IMG/VR virus record: IMGVR_UViG_3300048591_000242
Location: 62,001-126,000 of that record
DNA: 64,000 nt
Direction: 5' to 3' (one strand)
Source of the DNA: a virus
Below, in pieces: positions 34,237 to 43,263 of this stretch. Position 1 is the first letter of the stretch, and every line of letters begins with the position of its first letter. The position numbers and the translations under genes are program-made. A model generated the notes under the pieces. The model worked only from the letters and a program-made list of their open reading frames with translations. It was not told where the DNA came from and ran no database searches.

Positions 34237-35663
34237 TGTTGACTAATAAAATTATTACTAGATCCAGAGATCTGGCTAGTTCTGTACACTATGCTGGTTT
34301 AACATTAACGGGTTGTCCTGGTAGTGCTATTTCCATTTTAAATAAAAAGGTAAGACCTTTAGCTGTACAAGAAACAACCGATGCTGAGATAGGTGGCGGT
34401 AGTAGCAATGCAGTTGTTGAAAGTAGCCTTAAGGCTATGTCGGTAATGGTAGATGCGGATGGCACTGAGTCGCATTCAGTGGAGCTGGGGGCCATAGCTA
34501 GTTTTGTGGCCGACAGAGTATCTGCTTCTATTAAGTACGCCAGAAACACCATTAATCCACTAGTAGCAGATATCTTGGGTAAGGCAGAAACTGCTCGGGG
34601 AGAGGCCTCTATTGGTGGTATTCTGAGTAGACCTATCGTAATGGTAGAGGTACCTGAAATCTATTATGACGGTATGTTGGATAGCCTTATTGAAAGAAAT
34701 AAGACTATGCCTAGTACTGCAAAACCAGTAAACCAGATGTTAGCTGAAGAGCTATTAAGCGCCATTACTGACGTAGAGTTCCTTGATGCCGTTCGCACTA
34801 ACAACGAGGTGTTTGATAAGAAAGTAAAAAGCATTTTAAACAACGTATCTATCGACCATTACCTTATCTGCGATCGAGTAAGTCGAGTAGCCAAGTCCTC
34901 TCCGTTTAATGATAACTTATCTGTACTGGCTTTGCTCTATTTACTAGCCGTTAAAAATGGTAACGTACAGTCCATCGACACCAACGCATTGTCCGCTGAA
35001 GATAAGTTAGAAATCAGTAACGCTATTAATTATTATGGTTTTATGGTTAATAGACAAATTGACGACTTTGACATGTATCTGAGAAAGAACTTTCTGGTAG
35101 ATTTAAATAGTACCGATTACAGTTCAGTGAAAGTAGTAGGCCCTGTATATCGTAACTGGTTGGAAACTTTAAACGGTACACCGGAGGCTGTGTTAGCCTT
35201 TGCTGCTGAAAACAACAATTCCGGTATGCTGGCTACCTTGCAGGCTGACCTTTACGGTAACCCAGGTAAGTACACTGCGTCTTATAATAGAGCAGTACAG
35301 ACGCTGGCTATAGAGAACCGTTTACGGGGAAATCACGCTATAGATAAAGTAGTAAAGCAAGAGCTCTATAAGTTTATCCGTGAAGAATATGCTGATTCAG
35401 AAACCGAGAAGCGTGAGCTTTTAGAAAGAGTAGAGACGGTTACCGGTAGAGCCAAGTATGTATCGGCTATGGATCTGGACATGCATATCCTACGCACCGT
35501 ATGTAGCGTACTCTGTATGGAGAAGAACGATGCCTTTGAGATTCTCACTACTATGCGTAGCTATTTGAAGGATAACCCTGAGTCTACTCCGGCTACAGCC
35601 GCTTTAGTATCGGCTACCAAACTGGTATCTAAGTGGGTAGTCTCTCAGATGTCGTTATCGTAA
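34236..35663 (+). CDS. Probable virion or head-assembly protein, 475 aa
   Basis: I do not recognise the fold. It is a helical and soluble protein of 475 residues, with a Gly/Ser turn (EIGGGSSNAVVESSLKA) near residue 50. It follows a strong AGGAGAG site and is coupled upstream. The genes behind it lead to the prohead protease, so a scaffold, portal-neck or core function is plausible by context alone. Confidence 0.55.
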   Translation: MLTNKIITRSRDLASSVHYAGLTLTGCPGSAISILNKKVRPLAVQETTDAEIGGGSSNAVVESSLKAMSVMVDADGTESHSVELGAIASFVADRVSASIKYARNTINPLVADILGKAETARGEASIGGILSRPIVMVEVPEIYYDGMLDSLIERNKTMPSTAKPVNQMLAEELLSAITDVEFLDAVRTNNEVFDKKVKSILNNVSIDHYLICDRVSRVAKSSPFNDNLSVLALLYLLAVKNGNVQSIDTNALSAEDKLEISNAINYYGFMVNRQIDDFDMYLRKNFLVDLNSTDYSSVKVVGPVYRNWLETLNGTPEAVLAFAAENNNSGMLATLQADLYGNPGKYTASYNRAVQTLAIENRLRGNHAIDKVVKQELYKFIREEYADSETEKRELLERVETVTGRAKYVSAMDLDMHILRTVCSVLCMEKNDAFEILTTMRSYLKDNPESTPATAALVSATKLVSKWVVSQMSLS

Positions 35664-35679
35664 TTAGGGGGATTCTAGT

Positions 35680-36402
35680 GTGGATATTAGTCGTCTAGTA
35701 CGAGACGGTAATAAAGTTAAGTCTACTCTTAAAACAGTAGCTAACGGTATAGTTACCGAAACTGGCTGTAAGATATACATACCCAAACACTACGCTTCAG
35801 GTAAGCTAGGTAGCATGGTGGATAACGTTAAGTCTATAGGCTTCTTCGCTATGGTAGTAGAAGGTAAGTACTATGCAGTGAATAAGGTATGTGCGATGAT
35901 GACGTTTTCTCCAGATACCATTAACGTGGTTATGGTGGATGAGTATCCATACTTGGAGATGTCCTTTCTACCCGGTTCCTTAGCTATTATAGGTAGGGAA
36001 TTAGTTAGAAATAACTCACTGCTATTCCCTATATACGACGAGATTGTAGCTAAGGGTAGAACACCATGGTACCTTAACTATACTGACCTAGGTGGTATGT
36101 TCGATACAGCGCAGATGCACGCTGGAGTAAATCTTAGGGCTTCTCGTTCTATATTAGAGATGCTGGCTGCCTCTAGGGCACGTGATCCTAAGAATAGGGC
36201 GGGTTACTATAGAAATACACTTAAGTCACAAGATGACTTAAATAGTAAACAGCCCGTAGTTATACCTCTACGTAGCGTTAGTGATGGGGCCACTGGTACC
36301 GGCTCAAAGCTTTTAGGTTCTTATTTAAATGAGGGCCTTTCTTCTGCTTTAGTTAATCCTAATGAGAGACTAGAGAGAGTAGAAGAATTACTTTTAAAAT
36401 AA
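35680..36402 (+). CDS. Probable head-assembly protein, 240 aa
   Basis: I do not recognise this protein. It is beta-rich in the first half (GFFAMVVEGKYYAVNKVC) and helical at the end. It starts with GTG after AGGGGGATTCTA. It sits between the 475-residue protein and the prohead protease in one tight operon. Confidence 0.55.
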   Translation: MDISRLVRDGNKVKSTLKTVANGIVTETGCKIYIPKHYASGKLGSMVDNVKSIGFFAMVVEGKYYAVNKVCAMMTFSPDTINVVMVDEYPYLEMSFLPGSLAIIGRELVRNNSLLFPIYDEIVAKGRTPWYLNYTDLGGMFDTAQMHAGVNLRASRSILEMLAASRARDPKNRAGYYRNTLKSQDDLNSKQPVVIPLRSVSDGATGTGSKLLGSYLNEGLSSALVNPNERLERVEELLLK

Positions 36403-36419
36403 ACAAGAGGAATTAAACA

Positions 36420-37175
36420 ATGAGCCGTTCAGTTAGTTATAGCTGTAATCTAGTGCACGGTACCGACAAAAAGAGAAAGCTTAAGGTAGATGCTAATGGC
36501 TACTATGAGTGTACCCTGGGTGCCTTTAACATTTACAACAGTAGTGGTGAGTATTATCCGGCATTAGAGTCAGTAAAGGAAATGTTTTCTCCTGGAGGTA
36601 GTCTACGTCGTAGGTTAGATAACGGTACCTGTAGAGGTGAATTAGATCACCCAAGTCCAGCGCAGTGTAAAAACCTTATGGACTTTATTAAAAGAGTACT
36701 GACTATTCAACCAGACAGGGTATCACACCACATTGCCTCGGTTACTCTAAATGAAACCAGAGACGATAAAGGTAATAACATAGTTTTATGTACCGGTAGA
36801 TTAAAACCTTCTGGTCCGTATGCTAGTACCTTACAAGCTAGTCTGGAAAACGTAGAAGAAAACGTAGCTTTTTCCATACGTTCTCTTACCAACGACAAGA
36901 CTTTAAATGGTAGAAAAGAGAAACACATTCAAACTATAGTTACTTGGGATTATGTAAACGAGCCTGGGATTTCTTTAGCGAATAAGTTTCAAACGCCTAC
37001 TTTAGAGTCACTGGATAGTGAAGTAGTTATACTGGAAGATATGTTATCCGATATAGCTAGAGAGAAATCTCCGTTAGGTATGGAATCTGCTAGGGCTGCA
37101 GCTATGGTTTTAACAGACTTAGGGTGGCACAAAGTAGAGGTTATTAATCCTAACCTTGCGTATTTGAATTGGTAA
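36420..37175 (+). CDS. Prohead maturation protease, T4 gp21-like
   Basis: A 251-residue protein with the signature of the T4 gp21 family of capsid-maturation serine proteases. RGELDHPS carries the expected catalytic His77 (GELNHP in T4), followed by an SHHI segment near 100, and AFSIRSL holds the probable nucleophile Ser152 (GVSSRG in T4). These enzymes cut scaffold and capsid proteins inside the prohead. It starts after AAGAGGAAT and ends the head-assembly group; the major capsid protein is not in the window. The motif spacing supports the call, while overall similarity cannot be measured by eye. Confidence 0.78.
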   Translation: MSRSVSYSCNLVHGTDKKRKLKVDANGYYECTLGAFNIYNSSGEYYPALESVKEMFSPGGSLRRRLDNGTCRGELDHPSPAQCKNLMDFIKRVLTIQPDRVSHHIASVTLNETRDDKGNNIVLCTGRLKPSGPYASTLQASLENVEENVAFSIRSLTNDKTLNGRKEKHIQTIVTWDYVNEPGISLANKFQTPTLESLDSEVVILEDMLSDIAREKSPLGMESARAAAMVLTDLGWHKVEVINPNLAYLNW

Positions 37176-37184
37176 ATAAACATT

Positions 37185-37221
37185 ACTCCATACTCCTTAA
37201 TGGGGTATGGGGTATATGCCG
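37185..37221 (+). terminator. Stem-loop with TATGCCG end motif
   Basis: ACTCCATACTCC (37185-37196) pairs with GGGGTATGGGGT (37202-37213), with two G-T pairs. TATGCCG follows at 37215-37221. Confidence 0.7.
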
Positions 37222-37330
37222 TAGGCCGGTATATCGTATGTCTAATTTTGCAACAATATCTATAGCCGATACCGTTTAATATGTGTTGCTTTATCTAATC
37301 TATATAACTAATAGACTATAGGGGCACGGT

Positions 37331-37813
37331 ATGAAGAAAGGCAGTGAGGGCAGTGTCAGTAGAGACATAGACATTGTGGAAGATACTACCATAAGAGTAA
37401 AGACTATTTTAGGTGGAGCTATAGCGGTTATCATGACGGTAGCTGGCGCTGCTATGGAATTTAGGGATATAAAAAGAGATATCTCTGATATTACCAACGT
37501 ATCTATCTCTAGAGTAAATGAAAGGTATGGGGATTTAAAGGTAGACGTAGCTAACCTGATGGTTGAGAGCGCTGCTAGTAAGACAGAAATTACTAAACTT
37601 ATAGCAGAAAATACTAAGCAGATAGATTTAGGGGATAGTAAGTTACGAGAGTCTATTAGAGACTTAGGTATCAGAGTGACGGATATGGAGGATCGCGTGG
37701 TTAGATTAAAAATAGATATACTTAAAGCTACTAAGGAAAGTGAGACTAAAATAGCTGAGCTGGATAAGCGTATAGATAAGCTTACTAGGGAAATGGATAA
37801 GCTAGGCAAGTAA
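37331..37813 (+). CDS. Membrane-anchored coiled-coil protein, 160 aa
   Basis: One membrane segment (about residues 25-43, TILGGAIAVIMTVAGAAM) is followed by about 110 residues of charged coiled coil (KTEITKLIAENTKQ, then ETKIAELDKRIDKLTREM). I do not recognise a family. The layout could fit an i-spanin, an antiholin or a membrane-associated scaffold. It starts after GGGGCACG and precedes a periplasmic protein. Confidence 0.6.
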   Translation: MKKGSEGSVSRDIDIVEDTTIRVKTILGGAIAVIMTVAGAAMEFRDIKRDISDITNVSISRVNERYGDLKVDVANLMVESAASKTEITKLIAENTKQIDLGDSKLRESIRDLGIRVTDMEDRVVRLKIDILKATKESETKIAELDKRIDKLTREMDKLGK

Positions 37814-37860
37814 TGTAGTGGCGTGGAGTGTACACCGTAATTTAACAAAGGTGCTGCTCC

Positions 37861-38286
37861 GTGAATAAATTAATTATAGCCTTTTTTACAATGGCTGTGT
37901 CTACCACACTAAACGGGGAGTTAGTTATAATTACTAACCGAGACACAGGGGTAAAATCAATAACCTATGAGTTCCTGTATGACTCCTATGTGTTTAACAT
38001 ACGTACGTGGCCAAACGGCATGCCGCTTACTATAGTCACTTTACCCATGTCTGACGTAGGCCATCGTTTATTTTTAGACAAGTATATTGGATTGGGATCT
38101 GTAGGCTATTTGACTCGCTATGAGCGTAAAGTACTACTGGGTAATGCCAGACCCCCGGTAGTAGTAGAGAGCCCGTACGCGCTAATAGAAGCAGTGTCTA
38201 CTAATGTAGGGTATGTAGGGTATATAGACAGTGATATACTCAAATATAGCGGTACGGATAACATTGAAGTTCTGAATATACAGTAA
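37861..38286 (+). CDS. Periplasmic PstS-like substrate-binding protein, short
   Basis: A 141-residue protein with an N-terminal signal peptide (about 1-19, MNKLIIAFFTMAVSTTLNG) and GTG start. The mature part follows the pattern of small PstS-related proteins: VITNRDTG, FLYDSYVFNIRTWPNGMPLTI, LDKYIG, NARPPVVVESPYALIEAVS, and VGYVGYID near the end. In bacteria the family includes phosphate-binding components of ABC transporters. Full PstS is more than twice this length, so this is a single-lobe version that may not bind ligand in the usual way. A phage role in phosphate acquisition or at the host envelope is inference. Confidence 0.65.
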   Translation: MNKLIIAFFTMAVSTTLNGELVIITNRDTGVKSITYEFLYDSYVFNIRTWPNGMPLTIVTLPMSDVGHRLFLDKYIGLGSVGYLTRYERKVLLGNARPPVVVESPYALIEAVSTNVGYVGYIDSDILKYSGTDNIEVLNIQ

Positions 38287-38290
38287 ATAT

Positions 38291-38332
38291 ACTCTATAGG
38301 GACATCTGTCCCTATAGAGTGACCTTATGCTT
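38291..38332 (+). terminator. Stem-loop with TATGCTT end motif
   Basis: ACTCTATAGGGAC (38291-38303) pairs perfectly with GTCCCTATAGAGT (38308-38320). TATGCTT at 38326-38332 is a one-base variant of the heptamer. Confidence 0.72.
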
Positions 38333-38397
38333 CATTTATATTTTAACGTTTACCAAGAATAGAGTATAAGACAATAGCTTAATCTGGATAGGTTACT

Positions 38398-40863
38398 ATG
38401 TATATTAAAAGAATAATTCTTAAAGGTTTTAAGAATCTAGCACTATCTAACATAGAAGAGCTGGATTATTCCATAGAGATGCCCTTACAGTTAGTGTTAG
38501 GAAAGAACGGTTCTGGTAAATCCAGTTTATTAAGAGAGCTGTCTCCTTTTCCAGCTAACACTAGTAATTTCGATAAGGGCGGTTTTAAAGAAGTACATTT
38601 GGAGTATAACGGTAATACGTATCTTCTTAAAAGTGAAATCAGTAGATCTGGCAGACACTGGTTTATAAAGAATGAAAGCGAAAGATTGAATGACGGTGGT
38701 ACTGCTGCCGTTCAAAAGGAGCTAGTAGAAAGGGAGTTTAATATTACTCCTTTTATTTATAAGTTAATCACTGGTCAGCTTAGGTTCACAGACATGTCTC
38801 CTAGCGCCCGTAAAGATGCCTTAACGACGATTTCTAACCTTAAGCTAGACTATGCCTTGGGTTTATTTGAACGCCTCAGACAGGCCCACAGGGACACTCA
38901 GGGGGCTATCAAACATGTGGATAGTAAACTGGAGGGAGTAAACAGTCAGCTATTGGCTATAGGTGATCTAAATGCTCTACAAGAAGAACACCTAATTATT
39001 ACCGAAAGTATCCGTGAGCTAATACCGCTATCGGTAAACCAAAAGATAAATACCGCATATCTAGAACAGCAATTAAATAACGCATTAGATAACTTAGATT
39101 CGTATATAGTTGCACAGGGACACTGTCTAAATATAAATGATTCCAAGTATAGATCTACCATAGATGTAGAGAAAGCTATTTTAGAGATAGATAATAAACT
39201 CTATGCTGAAAAAACAAATATAGACGAGTTACTAAATAATCTATCTGAGCTTACCAAACTAACCGCTGTATTGGAAGATAATGAGGATGGAATTACTATA
39301 CTGGAAGATAGGGTAAAATATATAGACAGTGAGTTAGCTAAATTGCCTCCTGCCATATCCACTGTAGATTACGTTGTTAGTACGGATATAGTTCTAAATA
39401 AACTTACAGGGGTGTACGGTAGACTACAAGACCTATACGCCAACAAAGACATTGAAATGGTTTCATGTACTAGATTGGAGTATCAGGAGAGTAAATCAAA
39501 ACTGGAAGAAGCTAATACCGCTTTGGTTTACAATAAAGCTTATTTAGGTAGGCAGGAGAATATTCGATCTAAGGTGGAGTTAGCCAGACTAGAGGATAAG
39601 ACTTGTCCTAAGTGCGAGACAGTTATATTGGGTAGTGAGTCTATGTCGGATGAAGAGTACAGTGCACTTCTGGCTAAAATAGAGGAATTACGTGTAACTG
39701 TATCTGAGAGTGAGGCTAAACGAAATAAGATAGCTGAATTACATGACAGATATGAGCTATATGTACGTTACTTTAAATCAGTGCACTCCACTATTTATAG
39801 TGAGAATGAACTGCTTCCACTATGGAACTCTATGGGTGAAATTAAGTGGATCATAGATAATCTAAATGTAAGTTTAGATTTAATACGTAAAGAGATAAAC
39901 TCATTGAAGATTAAAATTCATAGAGACTCTCTTTTGTTAGACAAATCTAATATGGTATCTACTATAGATAACTTTAGATTAGCTGAATCCACTAATGCCT
40001 GCGCACGTAAAAAGTCTATAGAGTCTGCTCTAGATAAACGCTATGCTTCTTTGTCTACGTATAGGGAAAAGAAGAAACATCTAGAACAAGAACTATCTAG
40101 ATTCAGAGCATGCACTGTATTTCAAGAGACTTATCTTAAGCTGAAAGACGAACTTACTTTAGCCTGGTACAATTGGTGTAACGGTATGGCACATAGCCTT
40201 ATAGGAGATAAAATAGAGGAGTTTCAAAATAGATCCGGCGACATAAGAGCTATACTTAGTAAAAAGAATCATCTTTTAATCTCAGCTTATGAGTTAAAAG
40301 AAGATCATACTAGATTGGCAGAAGAGCTAGAAGCCTATAAAGAACTCTCCAGAGAGCTATCACCCACTACAGGCGTAATAGCTGAAATTATGCGTGAGTA
40401 TTTAGATAACTTTCTAGGGGAAATAAACAAAATTATAGGCTTCGTCTGGGAATATCCGCTATCCGTTAAATCCTGCGGCGTAGAAACAGTAGGTTTGGAT
40501 TATAAATTTCCTTTAGTAGTGTCTGACTTAGATACCCCTATAGACATATCTGAGGGTTCACAGGGACAAAAGGATATTATTAACTTTGCCTTTACTATAG
40601 TAGCTATGGCTTATATGGGGCTACAAGACTACCCTATATACATGGATGAAGTAGGTGCGTCTTTTGACCACAAGCATAGAGGTAATTTAATTAACTACAT
40701 AAAGACGCTGATAGAAAGTCGACAGTGTAGTCAGTTATTTATGGTAAATCACTATAGTAGCGACCATGGTGGATTATCTCACACAAACACGCTTGTACTC
40801 TCAGCAGATAACATCGTATTGCCTAGTAACTACAACGAGCACGTTAAAATAACATACAAGTAA
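38398..40863 (+). CDS. SbcC/Rad50-type recombination ATPase (T4 gp46-like)
   Basis: An 821-residue SMC-like ATPase. The Walker A motif GKNGSGKS lies at 35-42, long coiled-coil arms fill both sides of a zinc hook CPKC (403-406), the ABC signature reads SEGSQGQKD near 718-726, and Walker B ends in Asp750-Glu751 (IYMDEVG). With a partner nuclease (SbcD/Mre11, gp47 in T4) such proteins process DNA ends for recombination and replication. The nuclease gene is not in this window. It starts after GGATAGG and is followed at once by a small membrane protein gene. Confidence 0.92.
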   Translation: MYIKRIILKGFKNLALSNIEELDYSIEMPLQLVLGKNGSGKSSLLRELSPFPANTSNFDKGGFKEVHLEYNGNTYLLKSEISRSGRHWFIKNESERLNDGGTAAVQKELVEREFNITPFIYKLITGQLRFTDMSPSARKDALTTISNLKLDYALGLFERLRQAHRDTQGAIKHVDSKLEGVNSQLLAIGDLNALQEEHLIITESIRELIPLSVNQKINTAYLEQQLNNALDNLDSYIVAQGHCLNINDSKYRSTIDVEKAILEIDNKLYAEKTNIDELLNNLSELTKLTAVLEDNEDGITILEDRVKYIDSELAKLPPAISTVDYVVSTDIVLNKLTGVYGRLQDLYANKDIEMVSCTRLEYQESKSKLEEANTALVYNKAYLGRQENIRSKVELARLEDKTCPKCETVILGSESMSDEEYSALLAKIEELRVTVSESEAKRNKIAELHDRYELYVRYFKSVHSTIYSENELLPLWNSMGEIKWIIDNLNVSLDLIRKEINSLKIKIHRDSLLLDKSNMVSTIDNFRLAESTNACARKKSIESALDKRYASLSTYREKKKHLEQELSRFRACTVFQETYLKLKDELTLAWYNWCNGMAHSLIGDKIEEFQNRSGDIRAILSKKNHLLISAYELKEDHTRLAEELEAYKELSRELSPTTGVIAEIMREYLDNFLGEINKIIGFVWEYPLSVKSCGVETVGLDYKFPLVVSDLDTPIDISEGSQGQKDIINFAFTIVAMAYMGLQDYPIYMDEVGASFDHKHRGNLINYIKTLIESRQCSQLFMVNHYSSDHGGLSHTNTLVLSADNIVLPSNYNEHVKITYK

Positions 40864-40877
40864 TGAGGAGACAATGA

Positions 40878-41363
40878 ATGGATATAACTACACTGCCAAT
40901 CGAATATGCTGTGATTTTGCTATTCTTGTTTGAAATAATTGGTTGGGTCATCCCATATAGAGGTGATTCTCCGGTATGGGCCAAACCAGGCTTATATACG
41001 GTAGCAGCACTAATAATGTTTAAGTGGATTATATTTTCTGGTATAGTCTACTGGATAGAGGGATTCCTTACCAGTACTAGCATATCCGCTCTGTGTATAT
41101 TTAATGTTTTAAACCCATACTTTTTACTGTATGGAGGTGTAGCCATACCGCATGGGCATCATAACCATAAGAAGATACATAGCGCATACAAACACATGTT
41201 ATCCATTATGTCTATACTAGTTACTGTATCTGTAATTCAGTATATATACACTTATGATGTGATGCCGTGGGCTCACGTGTATGTTAATATATTTTTAATA
41301 TACATAACGTTTGCAGTGCCACCTAGGCAATTAATAAAGTCTCAGCAGCTAGTGTATTTATAG
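40878..41363 (+). CDS. Unknown multi-pass membrane protein, 161 aa
   Basis: Four or five hydrophobic segments are visible (about 10-25, 40-60, 70-90, 105-125 and 130-150), with a His-rich loop HGHHNHKKIH near residue 98. I do not recognise the family. It follows the Rad50-like gene by 14 bases with a GAGGAG site. A holin role is possible for a small multi-pass protein but the His-rich loop is not typical. Confidence 0.62.
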   Translation: MDITTLPIEYAVILLFLFEIIGWVIPYRGDSPVWAKPGLYTVAALIMFKWIIFSGIVYWIEGFLTSTSISALCIFNVLNPYFLLYGGVAIPHGHHNHKKIHSAYKHMLSIMSILVTVSVIQYIYTYDVMPWAHVYVNIFLIYITFAVPPRQLIKSQQLVYL

Positions 41364-41371
41364 CATAGTTT

Positions 41372-41411
41372 CTCTATACAGGACAAATGTCCTGTATAGA
41401 GCTTTATGCTG
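41372..41411 (+). terminator. Stem-loop with TATGCTG end motif
   Basis: CTCTATACAGGAC (41372-41384) pairs perfectly with GTCCTGTATAGAG (41389-41401). TATGCTG follows at 41405-41411, then GTGTATTTTTT. Confidence 0.78.
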
Positions 41412-41478
41412 TGTATTTTTTAATCTAAATTGTATATAATTATTTACAAAAATAGGTTAAAATAAGAAGAGGTGTGGT

Positions 41479-42132
41479 ATGGTGAACGATCTACAGTTAG
41501 CCCTATTGTGCGTAAACGCATATACCGACGGTAATAACCACGGTAATGGGGTTGTTAGATCACAAGGAGCCAGTGTGGTATACGACAAGGTAGTTTACTA
41601 TAAACAGGTTAGAGAAGTGGAAGTAGTGGGATATTACCTAAACAACAATGATTTTGTTTTGGCAGTAAGAGGCACAGAAACACATCACAACTCCAGAAGA
41701 TGGTACACTAACTGGTTTGACATTGTTAGGAACCTACGTGCTGTACCCTGGAAGACTGAATTTGGTTGGGGGCATGCCGGTTTCTATAAAGGTGCTAAGT
41801 ACTGGCTAGAAGAGTATAAGAGTAAGATACCCAAGAACGTTAACTTACATATAGTGGGTCATTCCATGGGTGCACAGATAGCCGCTTGGATGGCGCTGCA
41901 TTTACGGGATGATGTTAGCAGGGTAGTGTTATTCGCTGAGCCTAAAGGGTTTTTTAGGGGTACTTATAAGACATACAGCATACTAGGGCTTAAATCCATA
42001 ACTACCTCATATTTAAATGGCGATGATTGGATACGTAATGTACCGCCATGGGGAAAGAGATCAGTAAGGCCCACTATGTTACCTACAGGCACGCACAAAA
42101 TGTCCGAGTACATAGCTTCATTACTTAAGTAA
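41479..42132 (+). CDS. Class 3 lipase-like alpha/beta hydrolase
   Basis: A 217-residue hydrolase. The strand LAVRGTE near residue 60, HAGFYKGA near 100, and the nucleophile elbow GHSMGAQIA with Ser129 follow the class 3 (fungal type) lipase pattern. A likely catalytic Asp lies in the segment YLNGDDWIRNVPP, with a late His in TGTHKM. The enzyme would hydrolyse ester bonds in lipids. No signal peptide is present, so it would act in the cytoplasm or after lysis; a role in membrane breakdown or defence is inference. It starts after AAGAGG. Confidence 0.8.
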   Translation: MVNDLQLALLCVNAYTDGNNHGNGVVRSQGASVVYDKVVYYKQVREVEVVGYYLNNNDFVLAVRGTETHHNSRRWYTNWFDIVRNLRAVPWKTEFGWGHAGFYKGAKYWLEEYKSKIPKNVNLHIVGHSMGAQIAAWMALHLRDDVSRVVLFAEPKGFFRGTYKTYSILGLKSITTSYLNGDDWIRNVPPWGKRSVRPTMLPTGTHKMSEYIASLLK

Positions 42133-42137
42133 AACGC

Positions 42138-42176
42138 AGCTACGGTCTCCATAGGAGGCTGTAGCTATCTATGCTT
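42138..42176 (+). terminator. Stem-loop with TATGCTT end motif
   Basis: AGCTAC (42138-42143) pairs with GTAGCT (42161-42166), with an inner CTCC/GGAG helix. TATGCTT lies at 42170-42176. Confidence 0.6.
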
Positions 42177-42222
42177 GTTAATATAAACCTACTAAATTAA
42201 TAGTATTGCGTCCAAGCATGTT

Positions 42223-42247
42223 TTAGGTATATATCACTATAGTAGAA
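42223..42247 (+). promoter_or_regulatory. Early-type promoter TTAGGTATATATCAC
   Basis: The element is followed by TATAGTAGAA. The 23 bases from AGGTATATATCAC through TATAGTAGAA (42225-42247) recur exactly at 53662-53684. It lies about 50 bases before the next start codon. Confidence 0.75.
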
Positions 42248-42294
42248 TGGTGCACTAAGCACAAAACCAACCACAAGTAAAGGATAAGTTAAAA

Positions 42295-42693
42295 ATGACA
42301 AACAATACACGACCTGAGCTAGTAAAAGCAATTGTAGAAAATACATCTATTGATGGCGGACTAGCTACGGTAGGGGAAAATGTTTATTATGAAAATGCCC
42401 CAGAAGGCATTACACCAGACACAGTAAAGTTACACAGAGGCTATGACAGTGAGTACGCCTGTGCCACTTCTATGGCCATGGGCGAATTAGCCAGTGACCT
42501 CATTACTGGCGATGTCGATACGATAACAATGGAGTACAACATGGGTGCCAATCAGACCGGTACACATGTGGCTATAAAGGACACCAAAACTGAAGTATGG
42601 TCTGGATATAGCTCTATCAAAACAGAGCTAGAGGGAGGGGAAGTATTTACCCTATGTCAACAATCATTATTGGATACATTAAACAAATTGTAA
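42295..42693 (+). CDS. Unknown protein, 132 aa
   Basis: I do not recognise this acidic protein. It directly follows an early-type promoter and starts after AAAGGATAAG. The sequence is polar with no membrane segments. It heads a small group with a 44-residue acidic peptide. Confidence 0.65.
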   Translation: MTNNTRPELVKAIVENTSIDGGLATVGENVYYENAPEGITPDTVKLHRGYDSEYACATSMAMGELASDLITGDVDTITMEYNMGANQTGTHVAIKDTKTEVWSGYSSIKTELEGGEVFTLCQQSLLDTLNKL

Positions 42694-42706
42694 CCGAGGA
42701 GGTTAT

Positions 42707-42841
42707 ATGTCATCTTTAGAACTACTGGATGATCTGCTTTACAACCCTGAAAGGGAAGAAGCGGAGGAGTATTACGAGGCCCTGCGCGAGAAGCAGGATG
42801 AAGAAAACCGAATCTACAATTCCGGTGAAGACGGAGTGTAG
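42707..42841 (+). CDS. Small acidic protein, 44 aa
   Basis: A short frame with a perfect GAGGAGG ribosome-binding site five bases before the ATG. The product is helical and extremely acidic (NPEREEAEEYYEALREKQDE). Small acidic early proteins of phages often bind host proteins or mimic nucleic acid, but no family is recognised. The terminator directly after it and good translation signals make it a likely real gene. Confidence 0.7.
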   Translation: MSSLELLDDLLYNPEREEAEEYYEALREKQDEENRIYNSGEDGV

Positions 42842-42850
42842 TGTGTAGGG

Positions 42851-42878
42851 TAGGGGGCTAATAACCCCCTATTTTTTT
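42851..42878 (+). terminator. Rho-independent terminator
   Basis: TAGGGGG (42851-42857) pairs with CCCCCTA (42865-42871), followed by seven T residues. Conventional class. The G-run that follows serves as the ribosome-binding site of the next gene. Confidence 0.82.
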
Positions 42879-42887
42879 GGGGGTTTT

Positions 42888-43250
42888 ATGAAATTACACA
42901 CCATACAGCTAGCCAAACGTCGATTAGCTGAAAGGTTGGATATACCTGTAATAGATACAACCGTTAAGTCCGGTTTAAGGATATTCGCCCCTACATGGCA
43001 TATGGTTACTTCAGTTAAAGATGGTACTATATCGGAAGAAACTTATACCAAAATGTATTTTGACTTAATGCGTAACTCATATCGAGACCACAACGACATT
43101 TGGGCTGAGTTCTGTAATAGAGAAGAAGTCGCAGTAGCTTGTTATTGTAAAGCGGGGGAATTTTGTCACAGGCACCTACTTGTAGCAATATTGCAAAAAG
43201 TATGCACACATAACGGCATAAGTTTCTTTTATGCAGGTGAGCTTAAATAA
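42888..43250 (+). CDS. DUF488-like protein, 120 aa
   Basis: The segment VACYCKAGEFCHRHLLVAIL (residues about 85-104) matches the cysteine- and histidine-rich signature of the DUF488 family, whose function is not established. The N-terminal part contains a predicted strand with FAPTWHMV. Length fits the shorter members of the family. It starts after GGGGG just behind a terminator and is followed by a nuclease gene. Confidence 0.75.
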   Translation: MKLHTIQLAKRRLAERLDIPVIDTTVKSGLRIFAPTWHMVTSVKDGTISEETYTKMYFDLMRNSYRDHNDIWAEFCNREEVAVACYCKAGEFCHRHLLVAILQKVCTHNGISFFYAGELK

Positions 43251-43263
43251 GAGGTAATGTAAT

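Noticed and set aside
37300-37848. A 182-residue minus-strand frame opposite the membrane coiled-coil gene.
   Set aside because: It is a repetitive Leu/Ser frame created by antisense reading of a charged coiled coil, without translation signals.
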